From positions 47,512-111,511 of the forward strand of contig CATKXO010000002.1 of assembly GCA_949840775.1 (NCBI GenBank): a stretch of 64,000 bases of DNA. The letters are read 5' to 3'. The stretch is from an uncultured bacterium. GTDB lineage: Bacteria; Bacillota; Clostridia; Oscillospirales; Oscillospiraceae. Below are positions 49,159 through 57,033 of the stretch, piece by piece; the stretch's first letter is position 1, and each line of letters opens with the position of its first letter. Both the position numbers and the translations under genes were made by a program. The notes beneath the pieces are model-generated. The model was not told where the DNA came from and did not search any database. It worked only from the letters and a program-made list of their open reading frames with translations.

Positions 49159-50517
49159 ATGGGCAAATTATTTGGAACGGACGGCATCCGGGGCGTGGTC
49201 AACGCCGGGCTGGACGCGGACCTGGCCTATAAGGTGGGTCTGGCGGCGGCCATTGTGCTGTCTAAAAACAAGAAGCTGGGGGAGAAGCCCCTGGTGACCA
49301 TCGGCAAGGACACCCGCATTTCGGGGGACCTGCTCAAGGGCTCTCTGATCTCCGGGCTGTGCACCGCCGGGGCGGACGTGCTGGACCTGGGCACCCTGCC
49401 CACGCCGGGGGTGGCCTGGGTGACGGCGGACGAGGAGGCGGACGCGGGCATTGTCATCTCGGCCAGCCACAACCCCTTCGAGCACAACGGCATCAAGATA
49501 TTCAACGGCAGGGGCTTCAAGCTGTCCGACGAGCTGGAGGAGAAGATCGAGGACATCGTCCTCTTCGGCTCCAACAACGTGCCCATGAAGACCCACGGGG
49601 ACATCGGAAAGGTGAGCTACGTGGCCCCCAAGGCCAGCGAGGACTATATCGACCACCTGGAGTCCACCATCGACTCCACCCTGGGCGGCCTGCGCATTCT
49701 GGTGGATTGCGCCAACGGGGCCGCCTCGGCCACCGCCGCCCGGCTGTTTGACCGCTTCTCCAAGCTGCGCACCGATGTTATCAACGCCGACCCCGACGGG
49801 GTGAACATCAACGACCACTGCGGCTCCACCCATATGGACGCCCTGGCCGCCATGGTGAAGGCGGGCCACTACGACATGGGCATCGCCTTCGACGGGGACG
49901 CCGACCGGTGCCTGGCCGTGGACGAGCTGGGCAACCTGATCGACGGCGATCAGATTATGGCCGCCTGCGGCCTGGACATGAAGAACAAGGGCCAGCTCCC
50001 CGGGGATACGGTGGTGGCCACCGTCATGTCCAACCTGGGTTTCCACGTCTACGCTAAGGAACACGAGATGAAGCTGGAGTGCACCGACGTGGGGGACCGG
50101 AACGTGCTGGAGCGGATGGTGGAGAAGGGTTACCGCCTGGGGGGCGAGCAGTCGGGGCACATGATCTTCCTGGAGCACGCCACCACCGGCGACGGACAGC
50201 TCACCGCCCTGCAAATCCTGGCCCTCCTCAAGGAGAGCGGCAAAAAGGCCAGTGAGGTGTTCAGCGCCTGCCCCCGGTATCCCCAGGTGCTTATCAATAT
50301 CCCGGTGGCGGACAACGACGTGAAGAAGGCCGCCATGGCCAGCCCCCTGCTGGCCCAGGCAGTCCGGCGGGAGGAGGAGGCCCTGGGGAGCGAGGGCCGG
50401 GTGCTGGTGCGTCCCTCGGGCACCGAGGCCCTGATGCGGGTGATGGTGGAGGCCAAAACCCAGGAAAAGGCTCAGGAAACTGCCCAACGGCTGGCCGATT
50501 TCATTCCGAACCTCTGA
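49159..50517 (+). CDS. glmM: Phosphoglucosamine mutase
   Basis: Interconverts glucosamine 6- and 1-phosphate for UDP-GlcNAc and peptidoglycan; 452 residues. LFGTDGIRGVVN at the N-terminus, the phosphoserine in VISASHNPFEHNGIK, the metal loop AFDGDADRC, the sugar-binding GGEQSGHMI and the phosphate loop RPSGTEALMRVMVEA are intact. Start at 49159 with TGAGGTG upstream. Monocistronic. Confidence 0.97.
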   Translation: MGKLFGTDGIRGVVNAGLDADLAYKVGLAAAIVLSKNKKLGEKPLVTIGKDTRISGDLLKGSLISGLCTAGADVLDLGTLPTPGVAWVTADEEADAGIVISASHNPFEHNGIKIFNGRGFKLSDELEEKIEDIVLFGSNNVPMKTHGDIGKVSYVAPKASEDYIDHLESTIDSTLGGLRILVDCANGAASATAARLFDRFSKLRTDVINADPDGVNINDHCGSTHMDALAAMVKAGHYDMGIAFDGDADRCLAVDELGNLIDGDQIMAACGLDMKNKGQLPGDTVVATVMSNLGFHVYAKEHEMKLECTDVGDRNVLERMVEKGYRLGGEQSGHMIFLEHATTGDGQLTALQILALLKESGKKASEVFSACPRYPQVLINIPVADNDVKKAAMASPLLAQAVRREEEALGSEGRVLVRPSGTEALMRVMVEAKTQEKAQETAQRLADFIPNL

Positions 50518-50576
50518 CAGAATTGGAGAGAAACGGGCGGACTGGAAAATTTGAACAAAGTTTTTTGGGAAAACCC

Positions 50577-50605
50577 TTGACAAATCTGAACATTTTGTTT
50601 ATTAT
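50577..50605 (+). promoter_or_regulatory. Promoter of the sigma-H-like gene
   Basis: TTGACA (50577-50582), 17-bp spacer, TATTAT (50600-50605). It overlaps the in-frame ATG at 50604, ruling that start out. Confidence 0.85.
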
Positions 50606-50627
50606 GAATGACAACCGAGATAATAGT

Positions 50628-51239
50628 ATGGAACACAGATTTCAAAATATCCCCGATGAGGAACTGTGCCAGTGCGCCGTCCAGGGCGATCCCCAGGCGG
50701 AGACAGAGCTGGTAAGCCGGTATGGCTGGCTGGTCCGGGCCTGCGCCCGCCCTCTGTTTTTGGCGGGGGGAGACAGCGAAGACCTGATTCAAGAGGGCTT
50801 TCTGGGTCTGCTCACCGCCATCCGGGGCTTTGCTCCGGGTCGTGACGCCGCTTTTCGCACCTTTGCGGAGGTCTGCATCCGCAGCCGCCTGTACACCGCC
50901 ATCCGGGCGGCCCAGGGCGGCAAGCACGCCCCCTTAAATCACAGTGTTTCCTACGAGCCCCCTCTTTTTGACGGAACCAACGCGTATTTGTTTTCCAGTG
51001 CCGAAAGCCCGGAGGACGTGGTCATCGGCAGAGAGGAACTGAAAGAGCGCCTGGAGGCGCTCAAGGGCCGATTATCCAAGTTTGAAGCGCAGATCTTATC
51101 CCCCTACCTGAACGGCCTCTCCTGCGGAGAGATTGCCCAGCGGGTGGGCCGCTCCCAAAAGTCGGTGGACAACGCCATTCAGCGCATCCGCCGCAAAACG
51201 GCCCTGCAAATTTCTACCGGCGTATCCAGCGAGAGCTGA
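50628..51239 (+). CDS. sigH: Sigma-H-like RNA polymerase sigma factor
   Basis: Sigma-70 family, 203 residues, of the SigH (Spo0H) type that directs early sporulation and competence genes in Firmicutes. Region 2: DLIQEGFLGLLTAIRGF then FRTFAEVCIRSRLYTAIRAA; region 4: LSCGEIAQRVGRSQKSVDNAIQRIRRKT. The middle PLNHSVSYEPPLFDG matches the SigH linker. Start at 50628, just after the promoter; the leader is about 16 nt with a poor ribosome-binding site, so translation may be weak or near-leaderless. Whether this is SigH itself or a paralogue cannot be decided here. Confidence 0.82.
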   Translation: MEHRFQNIPDEELCQCAVQGDPQAETELVSRYGWLVRACARPLFLAGGDSEDLIQEGFLGLLTAIRGFAPGRDAAFRTFAEVCIRSRLYTAIRAAQGGKHAPLNHSVSYEPPLFDGTNAYLFSSAESPEDVVIGREELKERLEALKGRLSKFEAQILSPYLNGLSCGEIAQRVGRSQKSVDNAIQRIRRKTALQISTGVSSES

Positions 51240-51300
51240 TCGCAATATCACATGCCCAGGCCAAAGCGCCGGGCAAAAAGTCAAAGAGAGGGAAAATCCA

Positions 51301-51582
51301 ATGTACGAAGACAAGATCCTGGTATGCAAAGAGTGCGGCAACGAGTTCACCTTTACCGCTGGTGAGCAGGAGTTCTATGCGGAGCGCGGCTTCCAGAACG
51401 AGCCCCAGCGCTGCAAGCCCTGCCGTGACGCCCGCAAGAACGCCGCCCGCGGCCCCCGTGAGTACTTCACCGCCGTGTGCGCCGCCTGCGGCGGCGAGGC
51501 AAAGGTTCCCTTCGAGCCCAAGTCTGACCGTCCCGTCTATTGCAGCGACTGCTTCGCCAAGATGCGCGAGCAGCAGGGCTAA
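51301..51582 (+). CDS. Zinc-ribbon protein (zf-trcl type)
   Basis: A 93-residue protein with two cysteine modules: VCKECGNEF...RCKPCRDAR (the zf-trcl ribbon, with the FTFTAGEQEFYAERG core between) and CAACGGEAKVPFEPKSDRPV then YCSDCF. Such proteins are common small Clostridia regulators of unknown role, possibly RNA- or polymerase-binding. GAGAGGG precedes the ATG at 51301. Followed by a strong terminator. Confidence 0.85.
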   Translation: MYEDKILVCKECGNEFTFTAGEQEFYAERGFQNEPQRCKPCRDARKNAARGPREYFTAVCAACGGEAKVPFEPKSDRPVYCSDCFAKMREQQG

Positions 51583-51595
51583 TAACAAGCCAGGA

Positions 51596-51623
51596 AAAAA
51601 GTCCGCCGAAAGGCGGACTTTTT
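51596..51623 (+). terminator. Terminator of the zinc-ribbon gene
   Basis: AAAAAGTCCGCC/GGCGGACTTTTT stem of 12 bp with a GAAA tetraloop: a textbook hairpin, usable both ways. Confidence 0.95.
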
Positions 51624-51643
51624 CTTTTGAGGCTAAAAAAGCC

Positions 51644-51690
51644 TTGACAATTACGGTCCGTATAAATATAATATATTTGTGAGGACCGTA
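51644..51690 (+). promoter_or_regulatory. Autoregulated promoter of the RHH gene
   Basis: TTGACA (51644-51649), 17 bp, TATAAT (51667-51672): perfect consensus. An 8-bp inverted repeat TACGGTCC (51652-51659) / GGACCGTA (51683-51690) brackets the -10 and the start site, the expected operator of the ribbon-helix-helix protein encoded next. Confidence 0.85.
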
Positions 51691-51704
51691 CTGGAGGTGA
51701 AAAA

Positions 51705-51875
51705 ATGTCCCCAAGACCAAAATCCGAACATTCCAAACAATTGCGTTTTGAGATGAGAATGGATGAGGAGACTTCAGAAAAGCTGACTTACTGCTCAGAA
51801 AAACTAAAAATCAGCCGAGCCGCTGTCATCGAAAAGGGCATTGATTTGGTAAAAGAGGAATTGGACAAAAAATAG
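51705..51875 (+). CDS. Ribbon-helix-helix (CopG/Arc) DNA-binding protein
   Basis: A 56-residue RHH protein: the beta strand KQLRFEMRMDEETSEKLTYC, turn and second helix KISRAAVIEKGIDLVKEEL. RHH dimers bind palindromes and usually repress their own promoter; the 8-bp inverted repeat at the promoter fits. GGAGGTG precedes the ATG. No toxin partner is adjacent: the next gene (51987) has no RelE/MazF/PIN features. Low GC for the window. Confidence 0.85.
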   Translation: MSPRPKSEHSKQLRFEMRMDEETSEKLTYCSEKLKISRAAVIEKGIDLVKEELDKK

Positions 51876-51977
51876 AGTGCTGGCCACCATGACAAAGTTC
51901 CCAACACTCTATTGCACCACACCCGGAGGTCTGGTAAATCTGATTATGCCACACCTCCCGGTGAAAATCAAGGAGGT
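51873..51977 (+). promoter_or_regulatory. Structured leader with alternative pairings
   Basis: Two hairpins lie between the RHH stop and the next gene: TAGAGTG(C)TGG/CCA(A)CACTCTA (51873-51883 with 51901-51911), then CACCCGGAGGT/ACCTCCCGGTG (51920-51930 with 51953-51963, one mismatch). The ACCTCC of the second can instead pair with GGAGGT at 51972-51977, the ribosome-binding site of the next gene. One fold frees the site, the other hides it. Regulation is inferred. Confidence 0.5.
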
Positions 51978-51986
51978 TTTTTAAAA

Positions 51987-52184
51987 ATGGAGCCCATTAT
52001 CGAAAGGATCAAACGGTATATAGAACAGACGGAAATAGAAAAGGCCGCAGATGAGGGGTATCAAATTGGCATGAGTGAAATTCTGGCCCTGTGCGATGTG
52101 GCGGACCGGGATACCTGCGGGGCCATCTGCTACACGTTTTTATACGGCAAAGCGATGGGGTACCGGGCGGCGAGGGAAGCTTAG
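51987..52184 (+). CDS. Small hypothetical protein
   Basis: A 65-residue acidic helical protein: MEPIIERIKRYIEQTEIEKA, then a Cys-containing helix (EILALCDVADRDTCGAICYT) and a terminal helix. No family is recognised. AAGGAGGT lies ten bases before the ATG, within the competing hairpins of the leader. Its stop overlaps the stop of convergent yoaK by 4 bp. Probably transcribed with the RHH gene. Confidence 0.6.
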   Translation: MEPIIERIKRYIEQTEIEKAADEGYQIGMSEILALCDVADRDTCGAICYTFLYGKAMGYRAAREA

Positions 52185-52825
52185 CGGGACAGCGGCCGAA
52201 AGCCCAGGGCCAGCAGGGCGCAGGACAGCCAGATGGCGGGCAGGTCCAGCAGCTCCACGGCCAGGCTGCCCATCTCGGCCCCTAGGGCAAACAGGAGGAT
52301 TATGAGAAAGTACAGCCAGGCCTTTCGGGCCTCCTGGCGGTCTTCTGTGCGCAGGAAGGCGCACAGGGCTTCCACACCGCTGCGCAGGTTGCCGATGCAC
52401 ATGGTGCTGGCGAAGGGGAAACCCTCCATTTTCCGAAAGGCCTGCACCTGCATGGCGCAGGAGAAGGAGACCAGGGCGTTGGCCAGCTGGTCCAGGGAGT
52501 GGGGGATAAAGCCCACCAGAAACAGCAGGAGAATCTCCCAGAGCAGCACCCTCCGCTGCCAGTGGCGCCCCTTTGGGCGGCCCCGCAGCCATTCTGCCGC
52601 CGCCACCCCCAGGGCAAAGGCCACCACGGGGAGGAGGTAGCGTGCGGCCCTGGGCCAGTCCCCGTCGAAGAGGCTCTGGCCCAGCAGGACGATGTTGCCC
52701 GTCTGGGCATTGGCGAAGACCTTGCCCCGGCGGAGGTAGGTGTAGGTGTCCTGAAGTCCGCCGGAGAGGGTGAGAAGGGCCACGGGGAACAGTCCCTCGG
52801 CGGCGGGGTGAGCTTGCCGGTCCAT
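52181..52825 (-). CDS. YoaK/DUF1275-family membrane protein
   Basis: A 214-residue membrane protein with six predicted helices, of the YoaK family (unknown function, possibly transport). Typical start LLTLSGGLQDTYTYLRRGKVFANAQTGN(I), quoted in part, and CAMQVQAFRKMEG...STMCIGNLRSGVEAL. AAGGAT precedes the ATG. Monocistronic and convergent with the small gene, sharing 4 bp of stop codons. Confidence 0.88.
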   Translation of the reverse strand: MDRQAHPAAEGLFPVALLTLSGGLQDTYTYLRRGKVFANAQTGNIVLLGQSLFDGDWPRAARYLLPVVAFALGVAAAEWLRGRPKGRHWQRRVLLWEILLLFLVGFIPHSLDQLANALVSFSCAMQVQAFRKMEGFPFASTMCIGNLRSGVEALCAFLRTEDRQEARKAWLYFLIILLFALGAEMGSLAVELLDLPAIWLSCALLALGFRPLSR

Positions 52826-52897
52826 GTAATCAGATCCTTACAGTTTAAAGTCTCATGATTATAACGCTGTTTTTTCCAAAAGGAAAGAAAAAATTCA

Positions 52898-52926
52898 TTG
52901 CAAAAAGACTGCGTATCGGTTATACT
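52898..52926 (+). promoter_or_regulatory. Promoter of the DUF1858 gene
   Basis: TTGCAA (52898-52903), 17-bp spacer, TATACT (52921-52926). Confidence 0.75.
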
Positions 52927-52960
52927 ATCCCCATCCCAAAGATAAACGGAGGAATTGATT

Positions 52961-53158
52961 ATGACCATTACCAAAGATACCATTATCGGCGATATCCTGA
53001 AGGTCGCCCCCCAGGCCGCCCCCATTTTTATGGGTATCGGTATGCACTGCCTGGGCTGTCCCGCCTCCCAGGGCGAGACGGTGGAGCAGGCCTGCATGGT
53101 CCACGGGGTGGATGTCAACGAGCTGCTGGCCCAGGTCAACAAGCTGATTGGCAAGTAA
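52961..53158 (+). CDS. DUF1858 protein
   Basis: A 65-residue protein of the DUF1858 type, found alone or joined to hybrid-cluster or sulfur-relay proteins. Pattern: TIGDILKVAPQAAPIFMGIG, then the cysteine pair MHCLGCP (C-x2-C) and AEETL-like ASQGETVEQACMVHG. A role in metal, nitric-oxide or persulfide handling is suspected for the family. ACGGAGG precedes the ATG at 52961. Monocistronic. Confidence 0.85.
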   Translation: MTITKDTIIGDILKVAPQAAPIFMGIGMHCLGCPASQGETVEQACMVHGVDVNELLAQVNKLIGK

Positions 53159-53164
53159 AAGGCG

Positions 53165-53196
53165 TAATTGCCCTCCCCAGGAGGGCAATTATTTTT
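53165..53196 (+). terminator. Terminator of the DUF1858 gene
   Basis: Perfect 12-bp stem TAATTGCCCTCC/GGAGGGCAATTA with a three-base loop and TTTTT tail. Confidence 0.92.
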
Positions 53197-53200
53197 GCCC

Positions 53201-53229
53201 TTTACAGATGGGAAATTTTGTGCTAAGAT
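53201..53229 (+). promoter_or_regulatory. Promoter of the flavin reductase-trmK-nif3 operon
   Basis: TTTACA (53201-53206), 17-bp spacer, extended -10 TGC-TAAGAT (53221-53229). Confidence 0.65.
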
Positions 53230-53262
53230 AAGCACAAATGTTCGATAAACGAGGTGGTACGG

Positions 53263-53856
53263 ATGAAGCTCTGTATTCTGATGGGCAGTCCCCGGCGGGA
53301 GGGCAACACCGCCGCCCTGCTGGGCCCCTTTTTAGAGGAGTGCGAGGCCCTGGGGCTGGAGACCAGGACGGTTTGGCTCTACGACAAAAAGATTGCCCCC
53401 TGCCTGGGGTGCGGGTCCTGTCAGGACTGCCTGGACGGGCTGGGGTGTGTCCAGGAGGACGACTTCCAGGAGGTTTTCCGGGCCATGGCGGACTGCGACG
53501 TGATTGTCCCGGCCACCCCCGTCTACGCCTTTTTCTGCACCGCCCCCATGAAGGCCCTGCTGGACCGGGCCATCTACGCCGGGGTGAAAAATTACGGCCG
53601 GGAGAAGGGACCCAAGCTGCTGGAAGGGAAGCGGCTGGCTGCCATCGCCACCTGCGGCTATCCCCCGGAACAGGGCGCCGGCCTGTGGGAGGAGGGCCTG
53701 AAACGGTTTTGCCGTCACGGCGGCCTGGAGTACATGGGCATTTTCTGCCGCCGGGACTGGGGAAAGCAGGAACCGTTCATGAACGGGGAGCGGGAGCAGG
53801 CCGTCCGGGACTTTGCCCAGGCGATTCGGATGTCCCTCCAGGGGGCGGAGCTGTGA
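53263..53856 (+). CDS. NAD(P)H-dependent FMN reductase / flavodoxin-fold protein
   Basis: Flavodoxin-like fold, 197 residues, with the FMN phosphate loop GSPRREGNTAALL at the N-terminus and a cysteine cluster CLGCGSCQDCLDGLGC (about residues 47-62), typical of iron-sulfur flavoproteins and their reductases. TPVYAFFCTAPMKALLDR is the conserved flavin-binding helix. Moves electrons from NAD(P)H to quinones, nitro groups or iron. GAGGTGG precedes the ATG at 53263; its stop overlaps the trmK start (GTGA). Substrate unknown. Confidence 0.85.
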   Translation: MKLCILMGSPRREGNTAALLGPFLEECEALGLETRTVWLYDKKIAPCLGCGSCQDCLDGLGCVQEDDFQEVFRAMADCDVIVPATPVYAFFCTAPMKALLDRAIYAGVKNYGREKGPKLLEGKRLAAIATCGYPPEQGAGLWEEGLKRFCRHGGLEYMGIFCRRDWGKQEPFMNGEREQAVRDFAQAIRMSLQGAEL

Positions 53857-54557
53857 GGCGGCCGGAGCTGTCCCCCCGCCTGCGGATGGTGGGGGAGCTG
53901 GTGCCGGCGGGGGCCCGGCTGGCCGACGTGGGCACCGACCACGCGTATCTCCCCGCCGCTTTGATCCTGGAGGAGAAAATTCCCAGGGCCGTTGCCGCCG
54001 ACCTGCGCCGGGGTCCCCTGGACCGGGCCCGGGCCACCGTGAGGGAGTACGGCCTGACGGAAAGGGTTGCCTTCCGCCTGTGCGACGGGCTGACGGGGAT
54101 CCGGTCCGACGAGGTGGACGCCGTTGCCATTGCCGGCATGGGCGGGGAGACCATCGCCGCCATTCTGTCCGCCGCCCCCTGGGTCCGGGGGGGGGATGTC
54201 CCCCTGATTTTGCAGCCCATGTCCTCCATGCCCGATCTGCGGGGGTGGCTTCGGGAGAACGGTTTTCGTATCGAGACGGAGCGGCTGGCCCGGGAGGGAG
54301 AGATGCTCTACACCGCCCTGCTGGTCCGGGCGGGGGAGATGGGCCCCCTGTCCCCGGCGGAGCTGTGGGCGGGACGGAACAGGAACGACCCCCTGCGGGG
54401 CGCCTGGCTGGACCGGTGGATTGCCCGGACGGGCCGGGCGCTGGAGGGCATGGCCCAGGCCCAGGGGGAGGACGCGCCTCCCCGAAAGCGGGAACTGGAG
54501 GAGGTCTTGGAGGGCCTCACCGACATGAAAAAGGAGTGGGAACAGTGGCAGCAGTGA
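53853..54557 (+). CDS. trmK: tRNA (adenine-22 N1)-methyltransferase
   Basis: Rossmann-fold SAM methyltransferase for m1A22 in tRNA, found only in some Gram-positives; 234 residues. Motif I ADVGTDHAYLPAAL, then the characteristic AIAGMGGETIAAIL and LILQPMSSMPDLRGWL. The C-terminal coiled helices (KRELEEVLEGLTDMKKEWE) are typical. GTG start overlapping the preceding TGA. Followed by the nif3-like gene with overlap, the standard trmK-nif3 pair of Firmicutes. Confidence 0.94.
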   Translation: MRRPELSPRLRMVGELVPAGARLADVGTDHAYLPAALILEEKIPRAVAADLRRGPLDRARATVREYGLTERVAFRLCDGLTGIRSDEVDAVAIAGMGGETIAAILSAAPWVRGGDVPLILQPMSSMPDLRGWLRENGFRIETERLAREGEMLYTALLVRAGEMGPLSPAELWAGRNRNDPLRGAWLDRWIARTGRALEGMAQAQGEDAPPRKRELEEVLEGLTDMKKEWEQWQQ

Positions 54558-55342
54558 AGGAAATCTATCAGTTTATCGATCAAATCGCCCCCTTTTGTAC
54601 CCAGGAGAGCTTTGACAATGCCGGCTTTCTGGTGGGCCGGGGGGACCGGGAGGTCCAACGGGTGCTGGTGGCCCTGGACATCACCCCGTGGGTGGTGGAC
54701 GAGGCTGTCCGTATGGGCGCCAATCTGATTGTGGCCCACCACCCGGTGATTTTTCAGCCGGTGAAGTCAGTGACCGATGAGAGCCTGGTGGGGCGGGTGC
54801 TGCTGGCGCTGACTGAGCAGAAGATTGCCGCCATCTGCGCCCACACCAACCTGGATGCCGCTCATGGCGGGGTCAACGGCTGTCTGGCCCGGACCCTGGA
54901 GCTGACGGACATCGGCCAGCTGTGCCAGGCCGGGGTGGACGGCAAGGGCCGGCCCTATGGCATCGGCCGGGTGGGGACAGCCCATCAGCCCGGCCTGTCC
55001 GCCGCCCGGTACGCCGCCTATGTGAAGGGGCGGCTGGGCTCCGCCTCAGTGCGCTTTGTGGACGGGGGAAGGCCCGTCCAAAAGGTGGCGGTGGGGGGCG
55101 GCGCCTGCGGCTCCATGATGGAGGACGCCCTGGCCCAGGGCTGTGACACCTTTGTCACCGCCGACCTGAAGTACAACCAGTTCCTGGACGCCAAGGCCCT
55201 GGGGCTGAATCTGATGGACGCCGGTCACTTCCCCACCGAGCATGTGGTGTGCGCCCCCCTGGTCCGCCGGCTGTCGGAGGCGTTCCCCGATGTGGAGGTG
55301 TGCCTGGCCCAGGACCACCGGGAGGTCTATGCCAATGTATAG
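54545..55342 (+). CDS. Nif3-like dinuclear metal-center protein
   Basis: NIF3/YqfO family protein, 265 residues, forming toroidal hexamers with a two-metal site per subunit; function disputed (GTP cyclohydrolase-like or DNA binding). Metal ligands: HHPVIF and AHTNLDAAHGG, plus D in DAGHFPTEH (with E). It is the short form, without the PII-like insertion of Bacillus YqfO. The GTG at 54545 has AAGGAG eight bases upstream; a GTG three codons later is possible. Overlaps trmK by 13 bp and the next gene by 8 bp. Confidence 0.92.
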   Translation: MAAVKEIYQFIDQIAPFCTQESFDNAGFLVGRGDREVQRVLVALDITPWVVDEAVRMGANLIVAHHPVIFQPVKSVTDESLVGRVLLALTEQKIAAICAHTNLDAAHGGVNGCLARTLELTDIGQLCQAGVDGKGRPYGIGRVGTAHQPGLSAARYAAYVKGRLGSASVRFVDGGRPVQKVAVGGGACGSMMEDALAQGCDTFVTADLKYNQFLDAKALGLNLMDAGHFPTEHVVCAPLVRRLSEAFPDVEVCLAQDHREVYANV

Positions 55343-56978
55343 GCGGAAGCAAGTCGGCTGGCAGGAGGCAGTGGGGCTGTTTCTGGTGATCTTCCTGCTG
55401 CTGATGGTCCGGAACTGCGCCTGCGGCTTGGAGTATTTTCCCCAGCTGGACGACTATATCCAGTACCACAACTATTCCTCCGCCGAGAGCTTTCAGGCTC
55501 TCCAGCAGGCCACCGGCCTGTTGGCAAGCCGGCCTCTGGCGGGGCTGGCGGACTACTTTCTGTGGGGCCCCATGTTCGACCACATGATTTGGGGCGTGGC
55601 CCTGATCTCCCTGCTGTACGCGGGGACCGCCCTGCTGTTTTGGCGTATCCTGGGGCGGTATTTCCGCCTCAGCCCCCTGTTCCCGGTGGTGATGACGCTG
55701 CTTCCCCTGGGGGTGGAGGGCACTTACTGGATGTCCGCCTCCACCCGGGTGGTGGTGGGGATGTTCTTCGGGGCGCTGGCGGCCTGGGCCTTTCTCCACT
55801 GGCTGGACGGGGACGGCATCGGCTGGCTGCCCCTCTATCTGGTGCTCCAGATGGTCCCCTTCGGCTTCTATGAGCAGGCTGGCATCCTCTCCGTTACCCT
55901 GACAGTGGGGACGGCCATTCTGGAGCTGCTGCTGAACCGGAGGGACTGGAGACGGTGCGCCGTCTCCCTGTGGGGGGCGCCGGCGTTGGGGCTGTACTTC
56001 CTCTTCACCCACCTGATGGCGTCGGGAGGGGTGTACAGCAGCCGGGCGGAGATCATCCTGCCCGTCAGCCGGTACTACTGGACAGTCTTTTTCCCGGACA
56101 TCATGGGCCAGCTCCGGGACGTGTTCCTGAAGGGCGGCTTCCTCACCCTGACCAAGGGCTTTGTGCGGAGCCTGCGGCTGATCCCCTCGGGGCTGCTCCT
56201 GTGCGTCCTGGGGGCGCTGGCCCTGTGTGTGCTGTTCGGCTGGCTGGCACTGTGTCAGGGGGAGGAGCGGGGTAAAAACCGCACCGGACTGGCCCTGCTG
56301 TCCGGACTGCTGCTGGCTGCGGGGCCGGTGAGCCTGTTCCTGGTGCTGGGCAACCCCTGGTTCTCCCTGCGGGGGACGGTGACTTCCTTCCCCGGAATTG
56401 CCCTGATTTTGGACGCCCTGGTGCTGTGGCTGTGGGACAGGCTGTCCCTCCGCCGGGAGGGGCTCGCCGTTCTGGCGGCAGCGGTGGCCTTTGTGTTCTG
56501 CGTGGCCGGGGCCAGTGAGATCGTGGACTACCGCTATACTAACTACTATGACTGGAAGGCGGCCCAGCAGGTCATCGAGAATTTGAAGGTCCGGGGCCAG
56601 AACAGCAGCTTTGGGCGGGTGGGCATCCTCAACCTGGAGCCCTCCTATCTGCCCGACCAGAACTTCTTCTGGCACGAGCACATCCACGGCTGCACCGAGA
56701 GCGAGTGGGCCTTCGCCGGCCTGCTGACGGCCCTGGGCGGGGAGAACCTGGCCCCCGTGACCCCCCTGCCCTCCGACCCCATGTACCGGCAGTGGAACCG
56801 GGAGGCCAACCACCCAGAAGGGTTTACCGTATTGTACTGGTACGACGGGGTGCTTCTGAATCCGGTGAAGCTGGAGAAGACAGGGGAAAACCAGTGGCTG
56901 GTGCGGAGCTGGAATGGACACGTCTGGGGCCGCATCTTTGAGGAGGACGGCATTGGCTATATCCGTCCCGGAGAATAG
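55335..56978 (+). CDS. Polytopic membrane protein, possible glycosyltransferase-like
   Basis: A 547-residue protein with ten to twelve hydrophobic segments and a soluble C-terminal third (about 410-547). The first extracytoplasmic loop has an acidic stretch FPQLDDYIQY; DD in that loop is typical of GT-C-type glycosyltransferases, but no other signature is clear. It starts at ATG 55335 inside the end of the nif3-like gene. No family identified. Last gene of the operon before the rplS promoter. Confidence 0.6.
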   Translation: MYRRKQVGWQEAVGLFLVIFLLLMVRNCACGLEYFPQLDDYIQYHNYSSAESFQALQQATGLLASRPLAGLADYFLWGPMFDHMIWGVALISLLYAGTALLFWRILGRYFRLSPLFPVVMTLLPLGVEGTYWMSASTRVVVGMFFGALAAWAFLHWLDGDGIGWLPLYLVLQMVPFGFYEQAGILSVTLTVGTAILELLLNRRDWRRCAVSLWGAPALGLYFLFTHLMASGGVYSSRAEIILPVSRYYWTVFFPDIMGQLRDVFLKGGFLTLTKGFVRSLRLIPSGLLLCVLGALALCVLFGWLALCQGEERGKNRTGLALLSGLLLAAGPVSLFLVLGNPWFSLRGTVTSFPGIALILDALVLWLWDRLSLRREGLAVLAAAVAFVFCVAGASEIVDYRYTNYYDWKAAQQVIENLKVRGQNSSFGRVGILNLEPSYLPDQNFFWHEHIHGCTESEWAFAGLLTALGGENLAPVTPLPSDPMYRQWNREANHPEGFTVLYWYDGVLLNPVKLEKTGENQWLVRSWNGHVWGRIFEEDGIGYIRPGE

Positions 56979-56998
56979 AAAATTTTCGGAAAAATTGC

Positions 56999-57027
56999 TT
57001 GCAATCCGGGAAAAGCTGTGGTATACT
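56999..57027 (+). promoter_or_regulatory. rplS promoter
   Basis: TTGCAA (56999-57004), 17-bp spacer, TATACT (57022-57027). Confidence 0.75.
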
Positions 57028-57033
57028 GCTTTG

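Noticed and set aside
50604-50606. ATG at 50604 as the sigma-H start
   Set aside because: It lies inside the -10 element of the gene's own promoter.
51705-52184. Classical type II toxin-antitoxin pair for the RHH gene and its downstream neighbour
   Set aside because: The downstream protein has no RelE, MazF, PIN or Fic features, and 111 bp with hairpins separates the genes.
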